A DNA stretch of 32,508 bases from a bacterium (GCA_021815785.1 JAKAZS010000033.1:1-32508), one strand, 5' to 3'; positions 12,857-22,614 are shown, counted from the stretch's first letter. Notes: a model not told the origin generated them from the sequence alone. Program-made: numbers and translations.

Positions 12857-14293
12857 ATGCCAACTGAAATATCTCTAGAAAACAAAGCTATAGAATCAAG
12901 TTTACTTAATTATATTAAAAATTACCCAACTACGATTATTTTAATTGCGGCCAATGTATTAATTTTTGTCTTAATGATTTTTAAAGGCGGACCCACGACG
13001 ATTTTATCACCGGAAAGCAAAGTCTTAATTTCTTTTGGCAGTAATTATGGTCCATTAACTACAGCCGGCCAAAGTTTTCGCTTGGTTACCTGTGGCTTTG
13101 TCCATGTGGGTTTATTGCATTTGTTTATGAATATGATTGTGCTTGGTCAAATAGGTATGGTGGTTGAACGGTTACTAGGATCAAGCCGATTAATTGGTAT
13201 TTATTTTATTGGTCTAATTGGGGCTTCACTAACCAGTCTTTGGCTTAATCCATTAACTTTAAGCGCTGGCGCTAGTGGGGCGATATTAGCATTAATTGGC
13301 GCCTTTGGTGCATTTATTTATCGTAGGCGTAAATTTTTGTCTAAAGAATTCTTAGATTCATTTAAAAAGTCCAGTATGGTCTATATTTTATATTTGGGTT
13401 TGATGGGCACATTAATTCCCAACATTGATAATGCTGCTCATTTTGGGGGTTTGTTTTTTGGTTTTTTTAGTGGCTTAATTTTAAGTCCCGCCAATTCTAA
13501 AAAAGAGTTTTGGACATTACGTGACACTATTGGTGTTTCTTTTATGTTATTTGTGTTATTTATCTGGTGGCATTTTGTTCAAGGCAATGTAGTGAATAGT
13601 AGCAAGTTGAAAGGTTATAATGCTTATGAATTAGCGATTAAAGAGCTTAAAACTAATAATTACAATCAAGCTATACTAAGTTTGAATAAAGCCATAGCTA
13701 ATGGCTATGTGGATGACAGTGTTTATCTTGCTAGAGCTCAAACTTATTTTTTGCTTAAAGCTTATCGCAAGTCATTGCAAGACTGTAATTCCGCTGTCCA
13801 GCTTAATCCTAAAAGCATTTTAGCCTATACGATTAGAGGTTTTGATTTTTATCATTTAGGTGATTTGGATTTAAATATCAAAGACTTGAAACGGGTGGTG
13901 AAATTGGATCCAAGTAATTATGGTATGTATGAGTTATTGTCATTATCATCTTTGGAAAATGGTGCTTACACTGATGCTTTGTTGGCAATTAATAAGGCTA
14001 TTGATTTAAAACCTGGTCAAAGCGCTTTTTATGATCGCCGTGGTTTTATTTTAGGCTTAATGGGCAATTTTAAAGAGGCTTATAATAGTCTTGAAAAATC
14101 TATAAATTTGGATCCGACTAATGCGGGAGCCTATTTTCATCTGGGGGTTATTTATTTACTTAGTAATAATTATCAACAAGCTAAATATTATTTTGATAAA
14201 AGTAAAAGCCTTCATTATTCTTGTGATGAGTGGGAAGCAAATTTTGTTAATAAGTTGATTCAGCAGTATAATGCACATAATAATTTACGCTAA
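12857..14293 (+). CDS. Rhomboid-family intramembrane serine protease fused to TPR repeats
   Basis: Residues 1-240 form a rhomboid domain with about seven membrane helices: HLFMNM with His88 and Asn92, the nucleophile Ser140 in SAGASGAILAL, and the catalytic His195 in NAAHFGGLFFGF. Ser and His are both present, so activity is expected. Residues about 255-470 are about six TPR units (for example NNYNQAILSLNKAIANGY and GNFKEAYNSLEKSINLDPTN). Rhomboids cut membrane proteins inside the bilayer; the TPR part may choose partners. The C-terminal helix of the rhomboid places the TPRs on the side opposite or equal to the N-terminus depending on helix count, not certain here. No ribosome site is obvious. 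It is 18 bp upstream of the TPR-aspartic protease gene and likely in one operon. Confidence 0.9.
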   Translation: MPTEISLENKAIESSLLNYIKNYPTTIILIAANVLIFVLMIFKGGPTTILSPESKVLISFGSNYGPLTTAGQSFRLVTCGFVHVGLLHLFMNMIVLGQIGMVVERLLGSSRLIGIYFIGLIGASLTSLWLNPLTLSAGASGAILALIGAFGAFIYRRRKFLSKEFLDSFKKSSMVYILYLGLMGTLIPNIDNAAHFGGLFFGFFSGLILSPANSKKEFWTLRDTIGVSFMLFVLFIWWHFVQGNVVNSSKLKGYNAYELAIKELKTNNYNQAILSLNKAIANGYVDDSVYLARAQTYFLLKAYRKSLQDCNSAVQLNPKSILAYTIRGFDFYHLGDLDLNIKDLKRVVKLDPSNYGMYELLSLSSLENGAYTDALLAINKAIDLKPGQSAFYDRRGFILGLMGNFKEAYNSLEKSINLDPTNAGAYFHLGVIYLLSNNYQQAKYYFDKSKSLHYSCDEWEANFVNKLIQQYNAHNNLR

Positions 14294-14311
14294 TAATTAA
14301 GGGGAATTATA

Positions 14312-15520
14312 TTGTATAAAGTAGTAATTTTAATTCTTTTGATTTTATTTGACCAATTGCCAATCGTTGCTGAATCGCTTAATAAACGTGGATGTGAAAA
14401 TTTGTATGTTCAAGGAATAGAGTTTTATAATCAAAAAAAATATAATGAAGCCATTAGATATTTTATTGAAACGATTAAAAATAACCCCCATGATTTTTCT
14501 GCCATATATTATCTGGGATTAAGTTATCAGGCCAATAAACAATATGATTTAGCGGCTTTTAACTATAATAAAATTATTGAACTGGCTCCAAAAAGTGATG
14601 CTGTTAGGTTGGCTAAAATAGCTTTGAGTCAGTTGTCTAGACTTGATACGCAAAAAAATGTAAGAAGTTCATTTGATCGAAAGTCTTCATTGATAAATAT
14701 GTCGCAAAATAAGTCTAATGTCGATGACAAAGTAAGAAAATTACCTGACTTAGCGATAATTAATTTTACTTATAATGCGATAATTAAAAAAATGATTATT
14801 GACGGTAATGTTGATGGGTCTAATTTGCAATTCATTTTCAATCCTGGTGTTAAAGGAATTTATTTTAGTAAAGCTCAGCTTAATAACTTGGGGTTAAATT
14901 TAAATTTTGATTCTAAAATTAAACACGTTGATGCAATAGGAGCAACCGATGCCCAAAACGGACAAATTGCTAAAATAAAACTAACTTTAGGTACTATTGA
15001 ATATGAAGATGTTTTAGCTACTATTGTTGAAACTTTACCTTTTGATTATCCAGTTGTTGGGGATATTTTTAGTGATAATTATTATCTTGGTGTAGATAAT
15101 GCGCAATCAATAATTAAATTTATTAAAAAAGATCAAAAGTTGGCCGATGGTTTTGATTTGCCCTTTAAATATGTAAGTGATAAAATTCTGGTTAACGTAG
15201 AACTTAATTCAATAAGTACACCAATGATTTTAGATACAGCTAGCCCAGGATTGTCTTTTACTGATGAGCAAGCTAGTTTAGCCAGGGTATTTATTCCTAA
15301 AACCAGCCGATTTGTAAAAACCAATGGATTGTCGGGATTTGGTGAAGGGCGAATTGGTTATTTAGACTATGTAAAATTAGGGCCAATTTTGGCTACTAAT
15401 GTTCAAGTTGTCATTCGTCCAACCTTAGGTAAGTACCCGATTTTAGGCCAGTCATTTTTTAATGGGTGGGAATATATTATATTAAATGATAAGCATATTA
15501 TTCGTTTGATTAATCATTAA
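14312..15520 (+). CDS. Exported TPR plus retropepsin-like aspartic protease protein with one catalytic Asp
   Basis: TTG at 14312 is chosen because AAGGGGA ends 7-8 nt upstream and a signal peptide (residues 1-20, ending VAE-SL) follows. Residues 27-110 hold about two TPRs. The rest has two lobes of a retropepsin-like fold. The second lobe has the motif MILDTASPGLSF, with Asp near residue 306 in an Asp-Thr-Ala form rather than Asp-Thr-Gly, and closes with LGQSFFNGWEYIILN. The first lobe has the matching frame (LQFIFNPGVKGIYFS; VVGDIF, then YYLGVDNA) but Asn-Pro where the catalytic Asp-Thr-Gly should be. One aspartate per chain would require dimerisation for activity, or the protein is a pseudoenzyme. 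It works outside the cytoplasm, downstream of the rhomboid-TPR gene. Confidence 0.75.
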   Translation: MYKVVILILLILFDQLPIVAESLNKRGCENLYVQGIEFYNQKKYNEAIRYFIETIKNNPHDFSAIYYLGLSYQANKQYDLAAFNYNKIIELAPKSDAVRLAKIALSQLSRLDTQKNVRSSFDRKSSLINMSQNKSNVDDKVRKLPDLAIINFTYNAIIKKMIIDGNVDGSNLQFIFNPGVKGIYFSKAQLNNLGLNLNFDSKIKHVDAIGATDAQNGQIAKIKLTLGTIEYEDVLATIVETLPFDYPVVGDIFSDNYYLGVDNAQSIIKFIKKDQKLADGFDLPFKYVSDKILVNVELNSISTPMILDTASPGLSFTDEQASLARVFIPKTSRFVKTNGLSGFGEGRIGYLDYVKLGPILATNVQVVIRPTLGKYPILGQSFFNGWEYIILNDKHIIRLINH

Positions 15521-15533
15521 AAAAAATGACTAT

Positions 15534-16748
15534 TTAGGGTTGTATCGGTGTGAAAATTTGGCAAGCTTTTAAGTCTTTGGTGACATCACCAATGGCTTCA
15601 GGGTTGCTCTCGATGTTAAGTTTTAAAGCTAATTGACCAGGTGGGAATTTTATTTCATTCATTTTTAACCATATTATTGCTGGATTAGTACTAGATTCGA
15701 AATATATAATTTGATTGGTAAGATCGCATACGGTTCGCCAGCGAGTAGGGCTGTTATTGGGTTGAACCACATTTTTAGTACCATAAGGCTGGGCAGCATT
15801 GCGCATAACGCTTAAAATTTCGGCAATAGATTCTTTGTAGTTATTAGGTTTAGGTAAATTATTTAAATAAAAGGCTGCACGAACAAAGCGATCAGCTGCT
15901 GCGGTTGTTCCTGGCAAAGCTTTGGTGCCACCAAAACCAGTATATTGTTTTAGCTGAATTAGTTGTTTGTCAAATGTTGGCGAATTAGTAAGTACCGTAT
16001 ATTTTTTACCATGATGAATAACGGGCTGGCCGTTGAGATATTCTATTATGGCTGAATCACCGCTTTTATCTTCAATCGCTAAATGAACCGACGCCGTAAA
16101 ACTATCAAAAGTACAGGGTTTTATGTAAAAGTTAGCTGCTTTGGTAAATTCAACTACTTCATTTACGGTTTTATAATTATCCAGTATATATTGCAACCAT
16201 AGACTTACAGCTAATCCGGGCTTAGTCTGGCTTGGTTCGCCAAAACCCGACTCGCTAAGCCAGAGCAGGTGACCAGCCAAACCTGATTCATTTAAACCGT
16301 CGCAAGTAGCGCTAAGTGAAGAATTATTAATTGTTTTAGGGTTTGGTTCGGTAATATGAGAAGCTGAATTGTTTACAGTTACTACGAGGCTGGCATACTT
16401 TGAAGTCCAGTTTAAGGTGTTTTTACCAGTTAACCCATTGTGTTTTAAACCTTTGGCTAATGCCCAGATCTCCGTATTTAATGGGTTGGCCCAGTCCATA
16501 TTGCGGCCAATTAATATGGCTTGCCCATTATTAGCCCATAAAACCCTGGTACAGGCTAAAATTGGCGTTGTCGTGATTAGGAAAAGAAGGGTAATGTTAA
16601 CAATATTTATTAGTTGTCGAATCCTAAATGAACGTGTGAAATTTTGGTATAATGAGTTCTTCTTCTTGTCTAAACTAGTTGTTATCAGAGTAAACCAATA
16701 GCTGTTTAATCTAAAATTGTGATATTGATTTTTGATCAAATTAAGCAT
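15534..16748 (-). CDS. Choloylglycine hydrolase / penicillin V acylase family Ntn amide hydrolase, exported
   Basis: This family uses an N-terminal cysteine, freed by processing, to hydrolyse linear amides (bile salts, penicillin V, N-acyl homoserine lactones). Residues about 43-65 are a signal segment ending TTTPILA, and Cys66 follows directly in CTRVLWANNG, so signal cleavage would expose the nucleophile. Further landmarks are GRNMDW (Arg and Asp), the asparagine in TVLTNSPTFD, and AADRFVRA with the conserved arginine. The substrate cannot be read; a periplasmic place argues for an environmental amide. About 42 residues precede the signal core, which is long; no in-frame ATG, GTG or TTG closer to it was found. 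The ATG overlaps the tgt stop by 8 bp, so translation is probably coupled to tgt. Confidence 0.85.
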   Translation of the reverse strand: MLNLIKNQYHNFRLNSYWFTLITTSLDKKKNSLYQNFTRSFRIRQLINIVNITLLFLITTTPILACTRVLWANNGQAILIGRNMDWANPLNTEIWALAKGLKHNGLTGKNTLNWTSKYASLVVTVNNSASHITEPNPKTINNSSLSATCDGLNESGLAGHLLWLSESGFGEPSQTKPGLAVSLWLQYILDNYKTVNEVVEFTKAANFYIKPCTFDSFTASVHLAIEDKSGDSAIIEYLNGQPVIHHGKKYTVLTNSPTFDKQLIQLKQYTGFGGTKALPGTTAAADRFVRAAFYLNNLPKPNNYKESIAEILSVMRNAAQPYGTKNVVQPNNSPTRWRTVCDLTNQIIYFESSTNPAIIWLKMNEIKFPPGQLALKLNIESNPEAIGDVTKDLKACQIFTPIQP

Positions 16749-17880
16749 TATCTTTAATTTTCTCCATTAATTTTAAACTAGCTTCCCTTTCATAAAGTTC
16801 TTTGAATTTCCCTTCAATAATAGCTTGTCTAGCCATGTTCGCATAATTAATTAACGTGTAAACATTATGCACGGATAATAATATAGCGCCAATCATTTCT
16901 TTTTGGCGAACAATATGATGCAGATAGGCTCGGCTGTACCTTAGACAAGTACCACATTTACAGTTAGGATCTAAAGGCAAAAAATCTTGGGCAAAATTTG
17001 CCCGTTTAATACTGATACTTTCATTCTGGTAAAAGAAAGATCCATGGCGGGCTAATCTCGTTGGTGATACGCAGTCAAACATGTCTATTTGGCTGTATAT
17101 TGCATGAATAATATCCCATGGCGTGCCAATCCCCATTAAGTAGCGTGGTTTGTTATAAGGTAAAAGATTAGCCGTAAATTTACTGATTTTTTCAATAAGC
17201 GGTCTGTCTTCACCAACGGCAACTCCACCAATAGCGTAACCCGGTAAATCAATACCCGTTACAAATTTGGCTGATTCAATCCGTAAATCCTCATAGATAC
17301 TGCCTTGAACAATACCAAATAAAGCTTGTGTTTGACTGTTTGTATGAGCCACCACACATTTTTCTAAAAACTTATGCGTGCGTTCCATGGAAAATTTGGC
17401 CTGTTCATAAGTAGCTGGATTGGGTGGGAAATCGTCAAAGGCCATGATAATATCAGCACCTATATCATTTTGAATTTCCATGGATTTTGCTGGACCAATA
17501 AAATGCGTTAAACCACCTTTAGGATCCTTAAAATAAACGCCCTCATCGGTTTTTTTTAAGAGTTTGCTTAAACTCATTACTTGAAAGCCGCCTGAATCGG
17601 TTAACATAGGTAAATCCCAGGATGTAAATTTATGCAAGCCGCCAGCTTCTTTAATTAATTTGTGACCAGGGCGTAAATATAAATGATATGAATTACCTAA
17701 AATTATTTGAGCACCACAATTCAAGGTCTGATCAAAAGTTAGTGATTTTAAAGTGCCATTTGTCCCAACTGGCATAAATACCGGAGTTTTAATCACACCA
17801 TGCGCTGTGGTTAAAACTCCGGCTCGGGCTCCAGTATCTTTACAAATAGCTTCGATTTCAAATTTTAGTGGTTGTTGCAA
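16741..17880 (-). CDS. tgt: tRNA-guanine transglycosylase (queuine tRNA-ribosyltransferase)
   Basis: Tgt swaps guanine 34 for preQ1 in tRNAs with GUN anticodons, a step of queuosine synthesis. Visible are TDSGGFQVMSL with Asp95 (base recognition), the GIVQG and GYAIGGVAVGE loops, MGIGTP, MFDCVSPTRLARHG with the nucleophile Asp269, and the zinc site Cys307-x-Cys309-x2-Cys312 with His338. Length 379 is standard. The start is TTG at 17880, where an AGG stands 6-7 nt upstream and the protein begins as the family does. It lies 52 bp after the glycosyltransferase gene and overlaps the acylase gene; the four-gene run is likely one transcript, although the functions seem unrelated. The other queuosine genes are not in the window. 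Confidence 0.97.
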   Translation of the reverse strand: MQQPLKFEIEAICKDTGARAGVLTTAHGVIKTPVFMPVGTNGTLKSLTFDQTLNCGAQIILGNSYHLYLRPGHKLIKEAGGLHKFTSWDLPMLTDSGGFQVMSLSKLLKKTDEGVYFKDPKGGLTHFIGPAKSMEIQNDIGADIIMAFDDFPPNPATYEQAKFSMERTHKFLEKCVVAHTNSQTQALFGIVQGSIYEDLRIESAKFVTGIDLPGYAIGGVAVGEDRPLIEKISKFTANLLPYNKPRYLMGIGTPWDIIHAIYSQIDMFDCVSPTRLARHGSFFYQNESISIKRANFAQDFLPLDPNCKCGTCLRYSRAYLHHIVRQKEMIGAILLSVHNVYTLINYANMARQAIIEGKFKELYEREASLKLMEKIKDNA

Positions 17881-17932
17881 AATATACCTGGCTTTTGGTT
17901 GGAATAGCGGTTAGTTGTAATTGTATTGATAA

Positions 17933-19192
17933 TTATATTTTGGCTGAAAATAACTTATTTTGATTTAGAGAAATAATTAAGAGTAATGAATTGATAATCA
18001 GGAAAAAATATTCGCGAAATCCTGAATCATGTGGTAAGCATAAAAAGCCTATCCAGGTTAAAATAGGATAAAAATAAAAAATTAAATGCCAAATTTTTAA
18101 ATTTAATTTCAATTTAAATATTTTGTCTAAAGCTAAAGTTGAAATTGTTGAACACGCAATAACACTTAATAGTAGTGAATCATGAAAATGGGCGTGCGGT
18201 GAAAAAACTAAATAAATTAAAATGAGGCTGGATATCAACCATGCAGTGTTTTCAGAACGTTTCCAGTTGTTGCGTAGGCAAAGATAAGCGGCAAGACAAA
18301 AGGCTAAGCCAAACATAATTATGGAAACATGTAAGGCGTTGTTGGCTGGCAAAAATAACATGAGTAATTTGCGTATGGTAATTAAATAATTAGTATCACT
18401 AGCAAAGTCTGGTAATTTTACCCCAAGATAAGCAAATTTTGATTCGGCCTCACTGAGCATATTTAAATAGGTAGTAAAAATACTTGGCTTAAATGTATTA
18501 AAGGTATAAAGTAATAAAAGTAGATTTACCGCTAGGCTGGCGAGAAAGAACTTGAAGTTTTTCATAAACAGGTTTAACGGAAAAAAGAAGATAAAATAAT
18601 GCGGTTTTATGGATAGACATAAACTTGAACATAATCCCATTATGTATTTGTGTTTAAAATTGGCTAAGAGCATAAAAGTTATGGCAGCAACCAGGATAAT
18701 ATTTACTTGTCCTAATAAAATTGACCAGAGCATGGGCATGCTCGCAAATATACCAAAGTATATAGTAAGAAGTGTTAAATTATCAATTGGATTGAGCTTA
18801 TTTTTTAAATTCAATAAAGCGGTAATTAACAATATAATTGAAATGATTACAAACGTGGCATAGCCATAATTTAACGGCAGGAATTTTAACGGATGCATTA
18901 AAATTCCTGTTTGTGGGGGATACTGACTAAAAAACTGATTAGGTTTGGCGGGAAAAATTGCCTTACTAAAAAACTGTTTTTGGATTTGCGGATTATATAA
19001 ATTCTGTTTTTGGTCTGAATCAGTTATTTGGGCAAATACATAATAACGTGTATAATCTAGAAAAAAATACGGATTTTGGCAAATGCATTTGTTAAATGAT
19101 TTTTGCGGAAGATAGTTTAGCCATAAAATTGCAAAGCTTATGAAATAGCCAATAAGAAGGGCAAAATACAATTTGTCAAAAAATTTAAACAT
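17933..19192 (-). CDS. GT87-like (DUF2029) polyprenol-phosphate glycosyltransferase, multi-pass membrane protein
   Basis: The protein has about ten or eleven membrane helices. The first external loop has the family pattern: FFLDYTRYYVFAQ with Asp46, LYNP, then SQYPPQTGILMHPL, with the YPP and later HP, as in GT87 and related GT-C glycosyltransferases. Asp46 is the expected catalytic or metal residue. Next to it, LLGQVNIILVAA also matches the family. These enzymes move a sugar, often mannose, from a lipid carrier to a lipid or glycan acceptor on the outer face of the membrane; donor and acceptor here are unknown. A GAGG lies 4 nt before the ATG. It begins 16 bp after the big TPR gene, which suggests co-expression and perhaps a joint envelope function. 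Confidence 0.75.
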   Translation of the reverse strand: MFKFFDKLYFALLIGYFISFAILWLNYLPQKSFNKCICQNPYFFLDYTRYYVFAQITDSDQKQNLYNPQIQKQFFSKAIFPAKPNQFFSQYPPQTGILMHPLKFLPLNYGYATFVIISIILLITALLNLKNKLNPIDNLTLLTIYFGIFASMPMLWSILLGQVNIILVAAITFMLLANFKHKYIMGLCSSLCLSIKPHYFIFFFPLNLFMKNFKFFLASLAVNLLLLLYTFNTFKPSIFTTYLNMLSEAESKFAYLGVKLPDFASDTNYLITIRKLLMLFLPANNALHVSIIMFGLAFCLAAYLCLRNNWKRSENTAWLISSLILIYLVFSPHAHFHDSLLLSVIACSTISTLALDKIFKLKLNLKIWHLIFYFYPILTWIGFLCLPHDSGFREYFFLIINSLLLIISLNQNKLFSAKI

Positions 19193-19208
19193 TAACCTCG
19201 ATAGCTTT

Positions 19209-22200
19209 CTAGCGACGTCTTACTACTTGTTTCTTTAAAATATCAATACGTTGTTTGGCGCTTGGGGCATTTGCTCCAGTTGGAGCCAATTTTACGTATT
19301 TTTCATAATTGGTTAAGGCAAGTCCTGACTTATTTAAGGCATCGTAAACTGTGCCTAGGTAGTAGTAAGCATCAGCCTGATTTTTGTCTTGTGCTAAAGC
19401 TTTTTGATACTCAGCAATAGCCTTAATATTATTATTTAAAGCTTGATAGGCTGTACCTAAATTTAAATGCGTGGTGGCGTTGTCATCATATTTCAAAGCC
19501 TTTTCATAATCCACAATAGCCCCAGCTATATCATAATTACCTTTGTCATCTTTAGTAGTTTGTTTTTTATAAGCCGATTCTAGATAAGGAGCCGCCATAC
19601 TTTCTTTAACCTGTTTAATAACTTGGACATAGGCTGGTTCTTTTGGGTTCAAGGTATAAGCCTTATTGTAACTGTTTAAGGCATTGGTTAAATCATTTTT
19701 GGCTTGGTAACAGGTTCCTAGGCTGTAATAAAATGAAGCTTCGTTGGGGCTAGCGCTAATAGCCTTAAGATATTGATTTATGGCGTCATCGTATTTTTGT
19801 GCATCCTGAAGTTTGACTGCTTCATTATATGCGTCAGTAGCAGCTCCGGATTGAACAGATTGTTTGGCTTGGGTTAAAATATTGGTATAGGTCTGATTCT
19901 TCGGATCTATTTCATGAGCTTTATTGTACCAAATCATTGCGTTAGTCATATCATTATGGTCCTGGTATAAAGTACCTAAGCCATAAGCGTAAGCAGCTTC
20001 GCTAGGTTGAAGGCTGATAGCCTTTTGGTATGAGGCTAGCGCCTCCTCAAATTTACCGCCTTGCTGTTGAAGTTTAACAGCATTACTATAGGCTTCACTT
20101 GCTGCTTGCGAAGATTTGACCTGGGCTTGAGTGGGAATTTTTTCACAGGCATTAATATTAGCCGTCAAAGCAACGATACGGCTTTGAGCTTGTTTAGAAT
20201 AGGTTCCCTTGGGACTGGCTTTTAAATAGTCATAGTAATGATTCAAGGCCTGTTTGCCATTGCTAGCATTTTCATCTAAGATACCAATAAAGTATAGATT
20301 GTCGCAACTGGCTTTATGATCTAAATCATACCCTTTTTTGTAGGCGGTAAGCGCCTCGTTAAAGTGATCGCTTTGCTGATAGGCACTGGCTAAATTTGTC
20401 CATATTTCGGCATTATTTGGGATAATGGCAATGGCTTGATTATAGAGTGAAATGGCTGAATTTAAATCACCAGCTGTTTGTTTCTCGATTGCTTTTTGAA
20501 TAATTGGGCCAGCCTTTAACTCATTTATATTATCAATGGCTTTTTGATAGTCTTTATTTTTAGGATCAAGAGCTAGAGCCTGTTGATATGATGTTAAGGC
20601 ATTATCTAAATCATTTTTTTGCTGATATAAAGTTCCTAAAGCATAGGCAAATGATGCTTCTTTGGGTTGAAGTTTAATTGCTTCTTGATATAGGGGTAAA
20701 GCCCGGTCATATTGTTGATTCTGTTGTAAAGTCACGGCTTTAGTGTAATCGTCATTGGCCTTTTTGATATTGTCTAGCTCTTCAGGCGATTTGATTTTTA
20801 TGGTATCATTAATGTTTTTGGTTAAGGCTTTAATCCGTTCATTAGCCTGGCTTATATATTGACCGTTAGGATTTTGGCTTATATATTGCTTGTAGGTAGC
20901 TAGAGCCTTGCCACCATCGCTATTGTTTTCTTCAATGGTACCAATAAGATAGAGGTCATCGGCTTGACCTTTAGGATCGATTTCCAGAGCTTTTTTAAAC
21001 GATAATCTTGAACTGGTATAATCTTGATCAGCATATTGAGCAGTAGCCATATCAAACCATAACGAGGCGTTGTCAGGGGTGAGGGTTAAGGCCTGTTGGT
21101 AGAAAGTTTCGGCACCAACATAGTCTTTTTCTTGCTGACGTTTGATACCATTTTGAATAATTGGATCGGCTGATTTGGCTAAAGCTTTATTTAAAGCTTT
21201 TTGATAGGCGGGAGCGGTTTTAGCATCAGCAAGGTTAACGGCCTGACGATAATTGACAATAGCATTATTTAGGTCGCCTTTAGCCTGATAGGCCGCACCG
21301 ATATCAAAGTAAGTTGCGGCATCCTTAGGATCGCTTGCAATTAGATCTTGATATTTTTGGATAGCTTCATCATATTTACCGGCTTTAAATAAGGTATCGG
21401 CATCTTTAGCCGTAGAATCTAGCTTTTGCTGACTTAAGGCTTCAGTTGCTTGTTTTAAGCCTTCGTTAGCCGATTTATTATTAGGATCAATGGCCAGTGC
21501 TTGTTTATAGAAAGTGATAGCATTTTGGTTGTCTTCTTGCGCTTCATAGGCGCTACCAATATTAATTAAAATCGACACGTTGTTTTTATCGAGCGCCAGG
21601 GCTTTTTGATATTCAGCAATAGCTTCGTTGTAATGTTTACGGGTTTGTAAGTCGACACCCGAATTAATATGACGATCAACCTGGAATTGTTTTTTAGCTT
21701 CAGGTAAAGCGGCTAACAATTTAGCCGCTAAGTCATTTTGGTGATTAGGCGAAAAGCTTAAGGCGGTTTTGTATTCTGCTTCAGCTTGACCAAAATCACC
21801 TTGGAATTGTAAGGCTTGACCTAGACCAATATGATTGGCTGGTGCTGTTGGATCTTGTTTTAAGGCATCTTCCCAGCCAGCTACCAAGGAGTCGATAACA
21901 TCTGAGTCATCAGGTTTAAGCGTCATTGCTTTTGAATAGCAACCTATCGCACTCGTGAGATCACCGCTAGCTTGGTAAGCCTGGCCAAGTTTGAGCTCGA
22001 CATCAGCGGTATCTTTCATCAGCACAGCTAGTTTAAACTGATCGATTGAATCTTTGATTTGATTGTTGACCCGATAAACATCACCAAGTTTAATTCGTAC
22101 ATCACGATCGTCATGAATATTTATAGCTGCTAAATATTCTACAATAGCGCCACTAAAATTACCTTGTAGTCTATCATCGCTGGCTAATTTAACCCGGTCT

Positions 22201-22580
22201 TTAAAAGAATTGGGATTTAATCCTAAATTACTAATAATCCCATTAAGATTACTGACGGTCTGCGATACGTTAGGTGCTAGATATGCAGCCTGTTCAAACT
22301 GTTTGAGTGCGGTTTTGGGATCTTTGGTTAAGGTTAGGCCATAGTTATTGTAGGCTATAGCTAAATTGACTTTAGCTTTTTGATAATTTGGGTTAATAGC
22401 TAGGGCTTCTTCGAGTTTTTTTATAGCCGGTAAAAATTGATTTTGATTAATTAATTTGACACCTTCATTATTAAGATTAATTAATCTTGGATCGGTTTGC
22501 GCTGACGAAATTGAAGTGTTCGAAAAAATTGTAAAGAGTAAAATGGCATATCTTAAGTCTTTTACAGCTTTGATAAGCAT
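19209..22580 (-). CDS. Very large exported TPR-repeat protein (1123 residues)
   Basis: Residues 1-27 are a signal peptide (cleavage near SSA-QT). Nearly all the rest is TPR units, more than twenty, many with consensus ends such as ALALDPKNK and YQKALA. A long super-repeat is visible: residues about 472-688 and 691-903 align at an offset of 219, each with DPIIQ/GPIIQ at the start, a TPR pair, a DDLYLIGTIEEN/DNLYFIGILDEN insertion, a long helix (ALTKNIND/ALTANINA) and two more TPRs. A third, partial copy follows (about 912-1000). The C-terminus ends in VVRRR. Such proteins are scaffolds for envelope assemblies; the neighbouring glycosyltransferase suggests surface polysaccharide or glycolipid. 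No catalytic domain is seen. It starts the likely operon TPR-GT87-tgt-acylase. Confidence 0.85.
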   Translation of the reverse strand: MLIKAVKDLRYAILLFTIFSNTSISSAQTDPRLINLNNEGVKLINQNQFLPAIKKLEEALAINPNYQKAKVNLAIAYNNYGLTLTKDPKTALKQFEQAAYLAPNVSQTVSNLNGIISNLGLNPNSFKDRVKLASDDRLQGNFSGAIVEYLAAINIHDDRDVRIKLGDVYRVNNQIKDSIDQFKLAVLMKDTADVELKLGQAYQASGDLTSAIGCYSKAMTLKPDDSDVIDSLVAGWEDALKQDPTAPANHIGLGQALQFQGDFGQAEAEYKTALSFSPNHQNDLAAKLLAALPEAKKQFQVDRHINSGVDLQTRKHYNEAIAEYQKALALDKNNVSILINIGSAYEAQEDNQNAITFYKQALAIDPNNKSANEGLKQATEALSQQKLDSTAKDADTLFKAGKYDEAIQKYQDLIASDPKDAATYFDIGAAYQAKGDLNNAIVNYRQAVNLADAKTAPAYQKALNKALAKSADPIIQNGIKRQQEKDYVGAETFYQQALTLTPDNASLWFDMATAQYADQDYTSSRLSFKKALEIDPKGQADDLYLIGTIEENNSDGGKALATYKQYISQNPNGQYISQANERIKALTKNINDTIKIKSPEELDNIKKANDDYTKAVTLQQNQQYDRALPLYQEAIKLQPKEASFAYALGTLYQQKNDLDNALTSYQQALALDPKNKDYQKAIDNINELKAGPIIQKAIEKQTAGDLNSAISLYNQAIAIIPNNAEIWTNLASAYQQSDHFNEALTAYKKGYDLDHKASCDNLYFIGILDENASNGKQALNHYYDYLKASPKGTYSKQAQSRIVALTANINACEKIPTQAQVKSSQAASEAYSNAVKLQQQGGKFEEALASYQKAISLQPSEAAYAYGLGTLYQDHNDMTNAMIWYNKAHEIDPKNQTYTNILTQAKQSVQSGAATDAYNEAVKLQDAQKYDDAINQYLKAISASPNEASFYYSLGTCYQAKNDLTNALNSYNKAYTLNPKEPAYVQVIKQVKESMAAPYLESAYKKQTTKDDKGNYDIAGAIVDYEKALKYDDNATTHLNLGTAYQALNNNIKAIAEYQKALAQDKNQADAYYYLGTVYDALNKSGLALTNYEKYVKLAPTGANAPSAKQRIDILKKQVVRRR

Positions 22581-22614
22581 TGCTTTATTGACAACCCCTT
22601 TAAGTTAAAACCTA

